From NCBI GenBank assembly GCA_036477795.1, contig JAZGDL010000064.1:1-11558 (forward strand): DNA of 11,558 nucleotides. Direction: 5' to 3'. Position 1 is the first letter of the stretch. Each line of letters opens with the position of its first letter. This document shows, in pieces, positions 1-6,228 of the stretch. Below the pieces are notes generated by a model. It was not told where the DNA came from. It saw nothing but the letters and a program-made list of their open reading frames with translations, and made no database searches. The position numbers and the translations under genes were made by a program. The stretch is from JAZGDL01 sp036477795. GTDB lineage: Bacteria; Planctomycetota; Phycisphaerae; UBA1845.

Positions 1-1863
1 AGCGACACGCTCCTGATCGATCACACCACCTGGCGATCCATGGAAATCGAGCGCACCCTCCGCTCCGGCGAGCGCCAAGGCAGTCTGCTGCACGCCATCG
101 ATCGCACCGTCCATCCCATGGGCGCCAGGCGCCTGAGACAATGGCTGTGCAATCCGCTCGTCGACCCCGACGCCGTGGCCGCCCGGCAGGACGCCGTCGG
201 CGCGTTCATCGAGTCCCAGCGGGTCTGCGACGCGGTGCGCCAAACGCTGCGCGGGCTCTCCGATATCGAACGGATCACCGCCCGCGTAGCCCTGGCCCGC
301 GCCACCCCTCGTGACCTTTTCGGGCTGGGCCAATCTCTCGCCGCCATGCCCGAAATACGAAAAGAGTTGAGCGACCTCGATCCTCCGCTCCTGCGACAGT
401 GGCGAACCGATGTCGAGGGGTTGGACGAGTTGGCTGAGCTGTTGCAACGGGCCGTCCGCCACGACGCCCCCATCACCATCCGCGATGGCGGGATCATCGC
501 ATCGGGCTTCAACGCCGAGCTGGACGAGCTCCGCGACATCCGCCGCAACGGGCAGGCCTGGCTGGCCCAATACCAGAAGCAGCAGGTCGAGATGACCGGA
601 ATCCCCTCTCTGAAAATCGCCTACAACCGTGTCTTCGGTTTCTACATCGAGATCAGCAACACCTACCGCGATCGAGTTCCAGCCGCCTACGTCCGCAAAC
701 AGACCATCAAGTCCGCCGAACGCTACATCACCGACGAACTCAAGCAATACGAGACCAAGGTTCTGACGGCAGAAGAAAAAGCCAACGCACTGGAGACCCG
801 TCTCTTCGAGCAACTGCGCAGCCGCGTCGCCGACCACATCCCTGCGCTGCAGTCCGCCGCCGCCGGGGTTAGCTGCATCGATTGCGTAGCCGCTTTCGCC
901 CACCTGGCCGTCGAGAGGCGCTACACCCGGCCGACCGTCACCGAGGGCGACGAGCTGACCATCATCGAAGGCCGCCACCCGGTGCTGGAGCAGACCATCG
1001 CCGAAGGTTTCGTGCCCAACGATTGCGACATCAGCGATGCGGCCCGCGTTTGGATCATCACCGGCCCCAACATGTCGGGCAAAAGCACTTATATGCGCCA
1101 GATCGCCCTGCTCACCCTGATGGCTCAGACCGGCTCCTACGTTCCGGCCCGCGAGATGACCCTGGGCGTGGTCGACCGCATCTTCGCCCGTGTGGGCGCC
1201 TCCGATGAGATCACCCGCGACAAGAGCACCTTCATGGTCGAGATGACCGAAGCCGCCAACATACTCAACAATGCCACACGCAAGTCACTTGTGGTGCTCG
1301 ATGAGATCGGGCGTGGCACCAGCACTTTCGACGGGCTGTCCCTGGCCTGGGCCATCACCGAACGGCTGGCGGCCAAGACCCGCTGCCGCACCTTCGTCGC
1401 CACTCACTATCACGAGCTTACCGAGTTGGCGGACCTGCTGGACAACGTCGTCAACTACAATGTGGCCGTACGCGAGTGGCCTGACGCGACCGATGAATCG
1501 CAGCGCATTATCTTTCTTCACAAGATCGTCCCTGGCGGCAGTGACAAGAGCTACGGAGTGCACGTCGCCAGAATGGCCGGCGTCCCCGCCGACGTCGTCG
1601 CCCGAAGTGCCGGAATCCTCGAGCAACTGCAGCAGTCCGCCGGTGGGACAGGCTTTCCAGCCTGTCATTCGACCGGCTGGAAAGCCGGTCCCACACCGCC
1701 TGGCGCCGCTGACCCACAGCTCTCGCTCTTCCAGCCCGCTCCGCAGCCCGACCCGCTCCACGATCACGTCATCGAGAAGCTCAAAGCCATCGAGATCGAG
1801 CGGACCACCCCGCTGGAAGCCCTGCAGCACCTCCGAGACCTGCAGGAGAAACTGAATGAATGA
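1..1863 (+). CDS. mutS: DNA mismatch repair protein MutS, 3' part (5' end outside window)
   Basis: MutS binds mispaired DNA and uses ATP to recruit MutL in post-replicative mismatch repair. The reading frame is open from base 1, so the gene begins upstream. The window holds 620 codons, against roughly 850-880 in the family, so the N-terminal mismatch-binding and connector domains are missing. The core/lever domain starts near LLIDHTTWRSMEIERTL. The ATPase domain has the Walker A motif GPNMSGKST (1063-1089), Walker B VVLDEIGRGTSTFDG (from 1291) and the FVATHYHELTEL segment. The C-terminal region ends in a short helical tail (HVIEKLKAIEIERTTPLEAL). A palindromic repeat (1644-1693) is read through in frame between the ATPase domain and this tail, adding a TGFPACHSTGWKAGP-like linker. 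Identification is firm from the motifs; the start cannot be seen. Confidence 0.97.
   Translation, partial: SDTLLIDHTTWRSMEIERTLRSGERQGSLLHAIDRTVHPMGARRLRQWLCNPLVDPDAVAARQDAVGAFIESQRVCDAVRQTLRGLSDIERITARVALARATPRDLFGLGQSLAAMPEIRKELSDLDPPLLRQWRTDVEGLDELAELLQRAVRHDAPITIRDGGIIASGFNAELDELRDIRRNGQAWLAQYQKQQVEMTGIPSLKIAYNRVFGFYIEISNTYRDRVPAAYVRKQTIKSAERYITDELKQYETKVLTAEEKANALETRLFEQLRSRVADHIPALQSAAAGVSCIDCVAAFAHLAVERRYTRPTVTEGDELTIIEGRHPVLEQTIAEGFVPNDCDISDAARVWIITGPNMSGKSTYMRQIALLTLMAQTGSYVPAREMTLGVVDRIFARVGASDEITRDKSTFMVEMTEAANILNNATRKSLVVLDEIGRGTSTFDGLSLAWAITERLAAKTRCRTFVATHYHELTELADLLDNVVNYNVAVREWPDATDESQRIIFLHKIVPGGSDKSYGVHVARMAGVPADVVARSAGILEQLQQSAGGTGFPACHSTGWKAGPTPPGAADPQLSLFQPAPQPDPLHDHVIEKLKAIEIERTTPLEALQHLRDLQEKLNE
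1644..1693. repeat. REP-like double palindrome translated in frame inside mutS
   Basis: Two 23-bp arms (1644-1666 and 1671-1693) are inverted copies of each other with only two mismatches, separated by 4 bases. Each arm is itself a hairpin: GACAGGCT and AGCCTGTC around TTCC in the left arm, GACCGGCT and AGCCGGTC around GGAA in the right. The element sits in the variable linker of MutS and keeps the frame open. I associate such TGGGACAGGCTTTCCAG-type palindromes with dispersed repeats in planctomycete-like genomes. That link is from memory and was not searched. Confidence 0.85.
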
Positions 1864-1869
1864 ATAAGA

Positions 1870-1892
1870 GGCACGAAGGCACGAAGGCACGA
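1870..1892. repeat. 8-bp tandem repeat, about 2.9 copies
   Basis: The unit GGCACGAA occurs at 1870-1877 and 1878-1885, and as seven bases at 1886-1892. It starts seven bases after the mutS stop codon. No function is evident. Confidence 0.8.
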
Positions 1893-1988
1893 CGGGGGGA
1901 ACGGGCAAGGAACGCCGCGGGGGCTGGTTGTCGCCCGGGAAGGTCTTTACCGCAGGCGCGTCAGCAACCGATGAGTAGGAGTAGTACA

Positions 1989-2061
1989 GAGACGCGCCCG
2001 TAAGGAAGCGGGGATTGTGAACGGGCGAAGAAAAGGTCCCGCTCCCTTACGGTCGCGTCTC
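1989..2061. repeat. REP-like inverted repeat downstream of mutS
   Basis: Bases 1989-2012 and 2038-2061 are inverted copies of 24 bp with two mismatches, separated by 25 bases. The arm core reads CCCTTACGGTCGCGTCTC on the right side. The transcript would fold into a long hairpin just after mutS, but no U-tract follows, so it looks more like a dispersed palindromic element than a classical terminator. Confidence 0.75.
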
Positions 2062-2113
2062 GGAAACGGGTCGCGTCTCGGAAACGGGTCGCGGTTCGGA
2101 AACGAGTCGCGGT
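2053..2113. repeat. 18-bp tandem repeat, 3.4 copies
   Basis: The unit TCGCGTCTCGGAAACGGG is exact at 2053-2070 and 2071-2088, diverged at 2089-2106, and partial at 2107-2113. The first unit overlaps the right arm of the preceding inverted repeat, so the array probably grew from that arm. There are no spacers, so it is not a CRISPR array. Confidence 0.85.
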
Positions 2114-2174
2114 ATGGTGTAAGATTTTTGAGTGCGTGCCGGGCGCACGATCGACCTTGTGTCCGAGCGGGTGG

Positions 2175-2855
2175 ATGAGACTTAACGCGGTCTACAAAGC
2201 GGGATTCCTATTGTGTCTGGCTGCGGGCTGTACGGTCAACCGCCCGGGGGGCGTTCACGACCGTCCGTCGCTCGTTCCCATGAGAACACTCAATCGACCG
2301 CCGCGCGTCGCGCCTGACCGCAGGACCGCTTCCACCGTGGTGTCGGACCCGCGCTTTGCGTGGTTTCTCCACGCGCGTGCCTGGAGGCCGCGGGGCGGTA
2401 TCAGCAATCGGTGGAATGCCATCGTGATCCATCACAGCGGCAGCCGATCCGGAAACGCCCGGCTGTTTGATCGACACCATCGACGTGACAACGGGTGGGA
2501 CGAGTTGGGGTACCATTTCGTCATCGGCAACGGTCGCGGATCGGGCGACGGTCAGGTCGAGGTCGGCCCCCGCTGGATCAAGCAGAAGCATGGAGCCCAC
2601 TGCAAGACATCGGACAACTACTACAACAACCACGGAATCGGGGTATGCCTGGTCGGTGACTTCCGAACCACCGCCCCGACCAAGGCTCAGATGGAAGCGC
2701 TGGTGCGGCTGGTTCGCTTCCTGATGGTGGAGTGCCGCATCGGGGCCAAGAATGTCAAGACGCACCGCGGCGTCACCGGCAAGACCATCTGTCCGGGGCC
2801 GAAGTTCCCATTCAAGTCATTCCGGCGGATGATCGGTCCCCACTCGGGCTCATGA
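2175..2855 (+). CDS. N-acetylmuramoyl-L-alanine amidase (Amidase_2/PGRP fold), predicted lipoprotein
   Basis: Zinc amidases of this fold cleave the bond between N-acetylmuramic acid and the L-alanine of the peptidoglycan stem peptide, in wall turnover or recycling. From the ATG at 2175 the protein has 226 residues. The first 19 form a signal peptide ending in LCLAAGC, which resembles a lipobox, so the protein is probably lipid-anchored in the cell envelope. The catalytic domain covers about residues 77-220. Expected zinc ligands are His86 (VIHHSG), His197 (KTHRGV) and Cys206 (ICPGP), matching the His/His/Cys set of T7-lysozyme-like amidases; the tyrosine of GYHFVIG fits the conserved catalytic tyrosine. 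An upstream in-frame GTG (2136) would add 13 residues and bury the signal peptide, so the ATG is preferred. The substrate is inferred from the family. Confidence 0.9.
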   Translation: MRLNAVYKAGFLLCLAAGCTVNRPGGVHDRPSLVPMRTLNRPPRVAPDRRTASTVVSDPRFAWFLHARAWRPRGGISNRWNAIVIHHSGSRSGNARLFDRHHRRDNGWDELGYHFVIGNGRGSGDGQVEVGPRWIKQKHGAHCKTSDNYYNNHGIGVCLVGDFRTTAPTKAQMEALVRLVRFLMVECRIGAKNVKTHRGVTGKTICPGPKFPFKSFRRMIGPHSGS

Positions 2856-2899
2856 AACAGCCGGTTGCGGCCTGGGGTTGTATGCGATAACCTTTAGAC

Positions 2900-2917
2900 G
2901 CGGGCCCGACGGGCCGC
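2900..2917 (+). terminator. Possible GC-rich hairpin after the amidase gene
   Basis: GGCCCG and CGGGCC face each other around a single base about 45-60 bases after the amidase stop. There is no T-run after it, so intrinsic termination is doubtful. Confidence 0.25.
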
Positions 2918-2990
2918 TTCATGAGCTCGGCAACCGAAAGGGCTGGTGAGTCCGGGCGTGTCGTTGAGTGGAAGTTGAGGAGTTATGTCA

Positions 2991-3218
2991 ATGAACAGGC
3001 GCGGATTTCGAAGGCGTGCACTGCATGTGCTCGCGGCACTCACTCTGGCGGGCGGCTCGATTCAGGTTCGGGGATGCGATCCTGCCGTACGGGATACCCT
3101 GTTGGCCGGGCTCGAGACAACGGTCAACGCGTTGGCTGATACGCTGATCCAAACCTTTTTCGCCGCGTTGCAGGATGATAGCAGCGGCGGAGGTGTGGGC
3201 GGCGCCACCACCATTTGA
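2991..3218 (+). CDS. Small exported protein of unknown function
   Basis: I do not recognise a named family. The start at 2991 is chosen because GAGGAG (2977-2982) lies 8 bases upstream; an in-frame ATG at 2985 lies only 2 bases from it. The 75-residue product begins MNRRGFRRRALHVLAALTLAG: an arginine-rich start, NRRGFRR, resembling a Tat motif, then a hydrophobic stretch, so it is probably exported. The mature part starts near RGCDPAVRDTLLAGLETTV, forms one predicted amphipathic helix (to about residue 60, TFFAALQDD) and ends in a Gly/Ser-rich tail. The cysteine at the cleavage region could allow lipid attachment, although QVRGC is a poor lipobox. It stands alone between the amidase and ALDH genes. 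I have an impression that similar short CDP-VRDT proteins recur in planctomycetes, but this was not searched. Confidence 0.6.
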   Translation: MNRRGFRRRALHVLAALTLAGGSIQVRGCDPAVRDTLLAGLETTVNALADTLIQTFFAALQDDSSGGGVGGATTI

Positions 3219-3384
3219 CGGCATGGGGGCGCGGATGGCCGGCAGTGTAGGGCCCCGCCGTGCGGACCACTATAGCTGGATGCGGCTGAGCGACACGGCG
3301 CGTTGGCAGGCCAGGTTTGGATCCCAACAAATCGTTCCGCTTCCGGCCGAGCGGGCGGTCCGAGGTCGTTGCGGGGGCGCTTGC

Positions 3385-3413
3385 TTGACACACGATCTTG
3401 GTGTGTCAACAAT
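3385..3413 (+). promoter_or_regulatory. Predicted ALDH promoter with a palindromic operator
   Basis: TTGACA (3385-3390) is a perfect -35 box, and AACAAT (3408-3413), 17 bp downstream, matches four of six -10 positions. A perfect inverted repeat, TTGACACAC (3385-3393) and GTGTGTCAA (3401-3409) around 7 bases, covers the -35 box and most of the spacer. Bound protein would block polymerase, so it reads as a repressor operator. The expected transcription start is near 3420, giving a leader of about 80 bases. The regulator is not in this window. Confidence 0.55.
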
Positions 3414-3436
3414 CTCCGTGCCACATCTTTCCGTGG

Positions 3437-3451
3437 CGTTGCCGGGCAACG
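3437..3451 (+). repeat. Short leader hairpin upstream of ALDH
   Basis: CGTTGC and GCAACG pair around CGG within the predicted ALDH leader. It lies about 45 bases upstream of the start codon and is not followed by a T-run. It may stabilise the leader; no more can be said. Confidence 0.4.
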
Positions 3452-3498
3452 GGTAGCCCAGCAAGACTAAAACCTTTCAACAATTGTCGAGGTGAATG

Positions 3499-4986
3499 AT
3501 GTCCACTGCCACACTGACAACCCCGCCGGAAATTAGCCTGACCAAAAACCTGATCGACGGTCAATGGCACGAAGCAGCCAACGGCCGCACCTTCGAAACG
3601 TTCAACCCTGCGACCGCCCAGGCCATCGCCAACGTCGCCGAGGGGGAGAAGGAGGACATCGACCGCGCCGTGGCGGCGGCCAAAAGAGCATTCGAATCGG
3701 GACCCTGGCCCAATATGAGCGCCCGCGACCGCGGCAAGCTCCTCTTAAAGTTGGCCGACCTCGTCGAGCAGAATGCGGACAAGCTGGCAGCCATGGAGGT
3801 GCTCAATAACGGAAAGCCGATCTCCGAGGTGCAGCACGCCGACGTGCCCCTGGTGGCGGAAACGTTCCGCTACTTCGGCGGGTGGGCTGACAAGGTCACC
3901 GGCGACACCATCCCCGTGGATCGCATGATGGGCAACTTCTTCTGCTACACCAAGCGTGAGCCGGTGGGGGTTTGCGGCCAGATCATCCCCTGGAACTTCC
4001 CCATGCTCATGACGGCTTGGAAGTGGGGTCCGGCCCTGGCATGCGGTAATACCATCGTGCTCAAGCCGGCGGAGCAGACGCCGCTGACCGCCCTGATGCT
4101 CGGCGATCTAGCCGCCCAAGCCGGTTTTCCGCCCGGGGTGATCAACATTGTCAACGGTTTCGGCGAGTCCGCCGGCGACGCCCTGGTGCGCCATCCCGAC
4201 GTCGACAAGATCGCCTTCACCGGCGAGTACAAGACCGCCCAGATCATCATGCGCGCCGCCTCGGAAACGCTAAAGCGCTTAACCTTCGAGCTGGGCGGCA
4301 AGAGCCCCAGCATCGTCTTCGCCGACGCCGATATGGACGAGGCCGTCAGCGGCGCCATGACCGGCATCTTCTTCAACCAGGGCGAGGTGTGCTGCGCCTC
4401 CAGCCGATTGTTCGTCGAGGAGTCCGTGCACGACGAATTCGTCGAGCGGTTCAAGTCAGCAGCCGAGAGCCGCCGCCTGGGTGATCCCTTCGACCCCCAG
4501 ACCCACCAGGGGGCCCAGGTCTCCCAGGAGCAGTTCGACAAGGTCCTGAAGTACATTGACATCGGCAAGAACCAGGACCAAGCCACCTGCGTCACCGGCG
4601 GCGGCCGATTCGGCGACAAGGGATGGTTCGTCAAGCCCACCATCTTCACCGACGTCAGGAACGACATGCGAATCGCTCAGGAGGAGATTTTCGGGCCGGT
4701 GGTGTCCGTCCTGAAGTTCACGGACATGAACGACGTCATCAAGCAGGCCAACAACACCATGTACGGCCTGGCCGCTGCGGTATGGACCAAGGACATCACC
4801 AAGGCCTTCGCCATTGCCGACGGCGTGCGAGCCGGCACCGTCTGGGTCAACTGTTACAACACCTTCGACCCCGCAGCCCCGTTCGGCGGCTACAAGTTCA
4901 GCGGCCACGGCCGCGAAAACGGCAAGGACGCCCTGGAAGCCTACTCCGAAGTCAAAACCGTCTGGGTCAACCTGGGCGAACGATAA
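3499..4986 (+). CDS. NAD(P)+-dependent aldehyde dehydrogenase (ALDH superfamily)
   Basis: It oxidises an aldehyde to the carboxylic acid with NAD+ or NADP+ in the cytoplasm; the physiological aldehyde cannot be read from sequence. The product has 495 residues, the usual ALDH length. Signature elements are present: Asn166 in IPWNFPM, the KPAEQTP cofactor-binding segment, Glu264 in FELGGKSP as general base, Cys298 in NQGEVCCASSR as nucleophile, then EEIFGPV and FGGYKFSGHGRENG. The cofactor loop reads FTGEYKTAQ rather than the common FTGSTEVG, so cofactor preference is uncertain. ATG at 3499 is preferred because GAGG (3489-3492) is 6 bases away; ATG at 3496 is only 3 bases away. Its last 44-115 bp recur downstream up to four times, so the gene's 3' end appears to be an insertion hotspot. 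Those insertions leave the reading frame intact. Confidence 0.95.
   Translation: MSTATLTTPPEISLTKNLIDGQWHEAANGRTFETFNPATAQAIANVAEGEKEDIDRAVAAAKRAFESGPWPNMSARDRGKLLLKLADLVEQNADKLAAMEVLNNGKPISEVQHADVPLVAETFRYFGGWADKVTGDTIPVDRMMGNFFCYTKREPVGVCGQIIPWNFPMLMTAWKWGPALACGNTIVLKPAEQTPLTALMLGDLAAQAGFPPGVINIVNGFGESAGDALVRHPDVDKIAFTGEYKTAQIIMRAASETLKRLTFELGGKSPSIVFADADMDEAVSGAMTGIFFNQGEVCCASSRLFVEESVHDEFVERFKSAAESRRLGDPFDPQTHQGAQVSQEQFDKVLKYIDIGKNQDQATCVTGGGRFGDKGWFVKPTIFTDVRNDMRIAQEEIFGPVVSVLKFTDMNDVIKQANNTMYGLAAAVWTKDITKAFAIADGVRAGTVWVNCYNTFDPAAPFGGYKFSGHGRENGKDALEAYSEVKTVWVNLGER
4875..4986 (+). repeat. ALDH tail T0: the functional 3' end, reference copy
   Basis: This is the end of the intact ALDH gene, ending SEVKTVWVNLGER and TAA. 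It is the reference for the downstream partial copies T1-T4. The gene boundary with the accessory block is immediately after its stop codon. Confidence 0.85.
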
Positions 4987-5043
4987 ACGCGGCGTCTGTC
5001 GGGGCAAGGACGGGGCGGCCCGGGATGTGCCTCGGATACAGGC

Positions 5044-5072
5044 TTGGCCTGTTGCGATCTAGCCCTTAGAAT
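5044..5072 (+). promoter_or_regulatory. Predicted promoter of the toxin-like gene (near-leaderless)
   Basis: TTGGCC (5044-5049) and TAGAAT (5067-5072) are 17 bp apart. Transcription would start at about 5079-5082, at or next to the ATG at 5082. This fits the absence of a properly spaced Shine-Dalgarno (GAGG at 5078-5081 directly abuts the ATG), and suggests a leaderless message. Confidence 0.4.
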
Positions 5073-5081
5073 CCATCGAGG

Positions 5082-5399
5082 ATGGACACGCTTCTTCGGA
5101 TCAAGCGTCTGGTGCTGCGCGGCTGCGTTCGGTTTACCGAAAAGGCACGGGACGAGATGGAAGCCGACGGGTTGAGCGCGGGCGACGTGATGGAGTCGAT
5201 CGTCAACGCGCAGGCCATCGCCAAGACCCTGCGATCGTACAGCCGTGCGAAACGCCATGCGGGTGAGAAACTTTATGTCATCAAGAGCTTCAGCTTCGAC
5301 GGGACGCTCATCTACACAAAAGGCGCGATCGTCCCCCAAGCGAAACGCGAAATCTTCTACATCTTCGTCTCGGCGAAGATCGGCACCTTCGCCGAGTGA
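5082..5399 (+). CDS. DUF4258-type protein, probable toxin partner of a YgiT zinc-finger protein
   Basis: The 105-residue protein resembles DUF4258 proteins, small MqsR/RelE-like proteins usually encoded just before a YgiT-type zinc-finger gene. The N-terminus has the FTEKARDEMEADGLS segment that usually opens the domain. The central AQAIAKTLRS and the C-terminal LYVIKSFSFDGTLIYTKG plus IFYIFVSAKIGTF strands give the family pattern. If active it would be an mRNA interferase acting in the cytoplasm, but this was not shown and I cannot name catalytic residues with confidence. It lies 95 bp after ALDH, followed after 10 bp by its zinc-finger partner, in the toxin-first order typical of mqsRA. A truncated second copy of its 3' part lies at 6117-6218. 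Family confidence is moderate to good; the toxin role is inferred. Confidence 0.75.
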   Translation: MDTLLRIKRLVLRGCVRFTEKARDEMEADGLSAGDVMESIVNAQAIAKTLRSYSRAKRHAGEKLYVIKSFSFDGTLIYTKGAIVPQAKREIFYIFVSAKIGTFAE

Positions 5400-5409
5400 C
5401 AGGCCCTCG

Positions 5410-5589
5410 CTGAAGGTTTGCGTGGCGTGCGGGTCGAAGCGTGTTCAACGCAAACGGATTTCGGTACGGTTGCGAAACGGAAGTACGGCGACCGGGGTGG
5501 AGGCCGACGTGTGCCCCAAGTGCGGAGAGCGCTACTTCGATCTCAAAGCCATGGAAAAGCTGGAAGCGGAGGGTGGACAAACGCAGTAA
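5410..5589 (+). CDS. YgiT-type zinc-finger protein, probable antitoxin
   Basis: The product is about 59 residues. It has a pair of CxxC knuckles (CVAC near the N-terminus and CPKC about 31 residues later) followed by GERYFDLKAMEKLEAEG, the standard YgiT-type zinc-finger layout. It lacks the C-terminal helix-turn-helix of full MqsA, as in many short antitoxins. It would bind and neutralise the upstream DUF4258 protein and may autoregulate the pair. The start is a problem: no ATG, GTG or TTG fits ahead of the first knuckle, and the only plausible in-frame codon is CTG at 5410. That CTG is conserved in the damaged second copy (6229). Translational coupling to the upstream stop (5397-5399) could assist initiation; CTG initiation is inferred. 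Confidence 0.65.
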   Translation: MKVCVACGSKRVQRKRISVRLRNGSTATGVEADVCPKCGERYFDLKAMEKLEAEGGQTQ

Positions 5590-5590
5590 C

Positions 5591-5705
5591 CGGCCCTCCC
5601 GTTCGGCGGCTACAAGGCAGCGGCCACGGCCGCGAAAACGGCAAGGACGCCCTGGAAGCCTACTCCGAAGTCAAAACCGTCTGGGTCAACCTGGGCGAAC
5701 GGTAA
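5591..5705 (+). repeat. ALDH tail T1: 115-bp copy of the ALDH 3' end
   Basis: From about 5595 it is nearly identical to 4875-4986. Differences are a short change with a one-base deletion near 5617, and CGG for CGA before the stop. It still ends SEVKTVWVNLGER then TAA. Because it has no start codon of its own it is a gene fragment, not an active gene. It separates the toxin/zinc-finger pair from gene A. Confidence 0.92.
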
Positions 5706-5744
5706 GCCAGCGTTGTGCCCAATCGGTGCGGGACTGAGAAAAGG

Positions 5745-5750
5745 TAGAAT
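5745..5750 (+). promoter_or_regulatory. Possible -10 box of gene A
   Basis: TAGAAT lies 66 bases upstream of the chosen start of gene A. No convincing -35 hexamer occurs 16-18 bases upstream, so support is weak. Confidence 0.25.
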
Positions 5751-5816
5751 GTGCCCTTTTGCACGAATGCGAACGCTTGTGACCAAGCGGTGACAAAGAT
5801 GGCAACGAGGTCGCGT

Positions 5817-6056
5817 ATGACGATCGAGCAACTCCGGCGGGCCAAAGAGGGGCGCCCATTCCAGCCCTTTGATATCTGTATAGCCGATGGGCAGAGGATT
5901 CGCGTTCCCCACCCGGAATTCCTTTTCATCCCCCCGCGAGCGGAACGGACCTTCGTTGTCGCCTATGATGACGAAACTTATCAGGTCGTGGACCTGTTGC
6001 TGGTGACGACGTTGGACTTCGGCAATCGCAAGCCGAGACGCCGCCGACAGGCGTAG
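5817..6056 (+). CDS. Gene A: small protein of an uncharacterised family, paralogue of the gene at 8811
   Basis: I do not recognise a named family. ATG 5817 is preferred: GAGG at 5807-5810 gives 6-base spacing, and the resulting N-terminus (MTIEQLRRAKEGRPFQPF) aligns with the start of its paralogue. In-frame ATG 5799 is the alternative. The 79-residue protein reads as a compact beta-rich domain: PFQPFDICIADG, then RVPHPEFLFIPP, RTFVVAYDDETYQVVDLLLVTTL, and a short basic tail (RKPRRRRQA). The shared core pattern with the paralogue is ADG, V-HPEFL, RT-VVA, TY--VDLLLVT. There is no signal peptide or membrane segment. The basic end could contact nucleic acid, but that is speculation. It is framed by ALDH tails T1 and T2, so it looks like the single passenger of one insertion. 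Confidence 0.7.
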   Translation: MTIEQLRRAKEGRPFQPFDICIADGQRIRVPHPEFLFIPPRAERTFVVAYDDETYQVVDLLLVTTLDFGNRKPRRRRQA

Positions 6057-6077
6057 GATGTGCTTCCCCCGCAACAG

Positions 6078-6121
6078 ACTCCGAAGTCAAGACCGTCTGG
6101 GTCAACCTGGGCGAACGATGA
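6078..6121 (+). repeat. ALDH tail T2: 44-bp copy of the ALDH 3' end
   Basis: Matches the last 44 bases of ALDH with two differences: AAG for AAA, and TGA for TAA. It still encodes SEVKTVWVNLGER plus a stop. The match with toxin sequence begins almost at once after it, at about 6119. The first six bases after the stop-codon position, AAACGC, are shared with the sequence after the real ALDH stop, which suggests a microhomology junction. Confidence 0.88.
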
Positions 6122-6218
6122 AACGCTCATTTACACAAAAGGCGCAATCATCTGCCAAGCCAAGCGCGAAGTATTCTACCTCCTCGTCTCGGCGAAGATC
6201 GGCACGTTCGCCAACTGA
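6117..6218 (+). pseudogene. Truncated DUF4258 toxin-like gene (3' third only)
   Basis: Aligns with the last 34 codons of the intact toxin-like gene at 5082-5399, from TLIYTKGAI to the stop. The 5' two thirds and the promoter are missing; ALDH tail T2 is joined directly to the middle of the gene. Many of the differences from the intact copy fall at third codon positions. The two copies therefore probably diverged as functional genes before this one was broken. Confidence 0.85.
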
Positions 6219-6228
6219 CAGGGCTTCG

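Larger units (their letters stand above)
1864..2174. other. Repeat-rich spacer between mutS and the amidase gene
   Basis: No convincing gene is visible in these 311 bases. The spacer holds an 8-bp tandem repeat (1870-1892), a 24-bp imperfect inverted repeat (1989-2012 with 2038-2061) and an 18-bp tandem repeat (2053-2113), each listed separately. An AT-rich patch with TAAGAT at 2120-2125 could be a -10 box for the amidase gene, but no good -35 box lies at the right distance. Confidence 0.7.
3219..3498 (+). promoter_or_regulatory. ALDH upstream region
   Basis: No gene is supported in these 280 bases; open frames on both strands lack start signals and recognisable content. The 3' half carries the palindromic promoter (3385-3413) and a small leader hairpin (3437-3451), both listed separately. 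A Shine-Dalgarno-like GAGG lies at 3489-3492. Confidence 0.6.

Noticed and set aside
2053..2113. CRISPR-like array
   Set aside because: Units are directly adjacent with no unique spacers and no cas genes are near; it is a simple tandem repeat.
2921..3139. 72-codon plus-strand frame overlapping the small exported protein
   Set aside because: The alternative frame has a good Shine-Dalgarno, a signal peptide and a sensible mature part; this one has neither.
3385..3409. Rho-independent terminator at the TTGACACAC palindrome
   Set aside because: No T-run follows, the stem is AT/GC mixed, and it coincides with promoter hexamers; an operator is more likely.
3062..3424. Open frames on both strands between the small exported protein gene and ALDH
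   Set aside because: No start signals, overlapping each other and the predicted promoter; translations show no domain or consistent pattern.
3945..4667. 240-codon open frame on the minus strand inside ALDH
   Set aside because: Antisense to a clearly coding gene with all ALDH motifs; the translation is serine-rich and featureless, typical of a shadow frame in GC-rich DNA.
5591..5705. A second, independent ALDH gene or ALDH pseudogene at T1
   Set aside because: Only the terminal part of ALDH is present and no trace of the other ~1,370 bp remains; the same end fragment recurs at other sites, so it is treated as a repeated tail.
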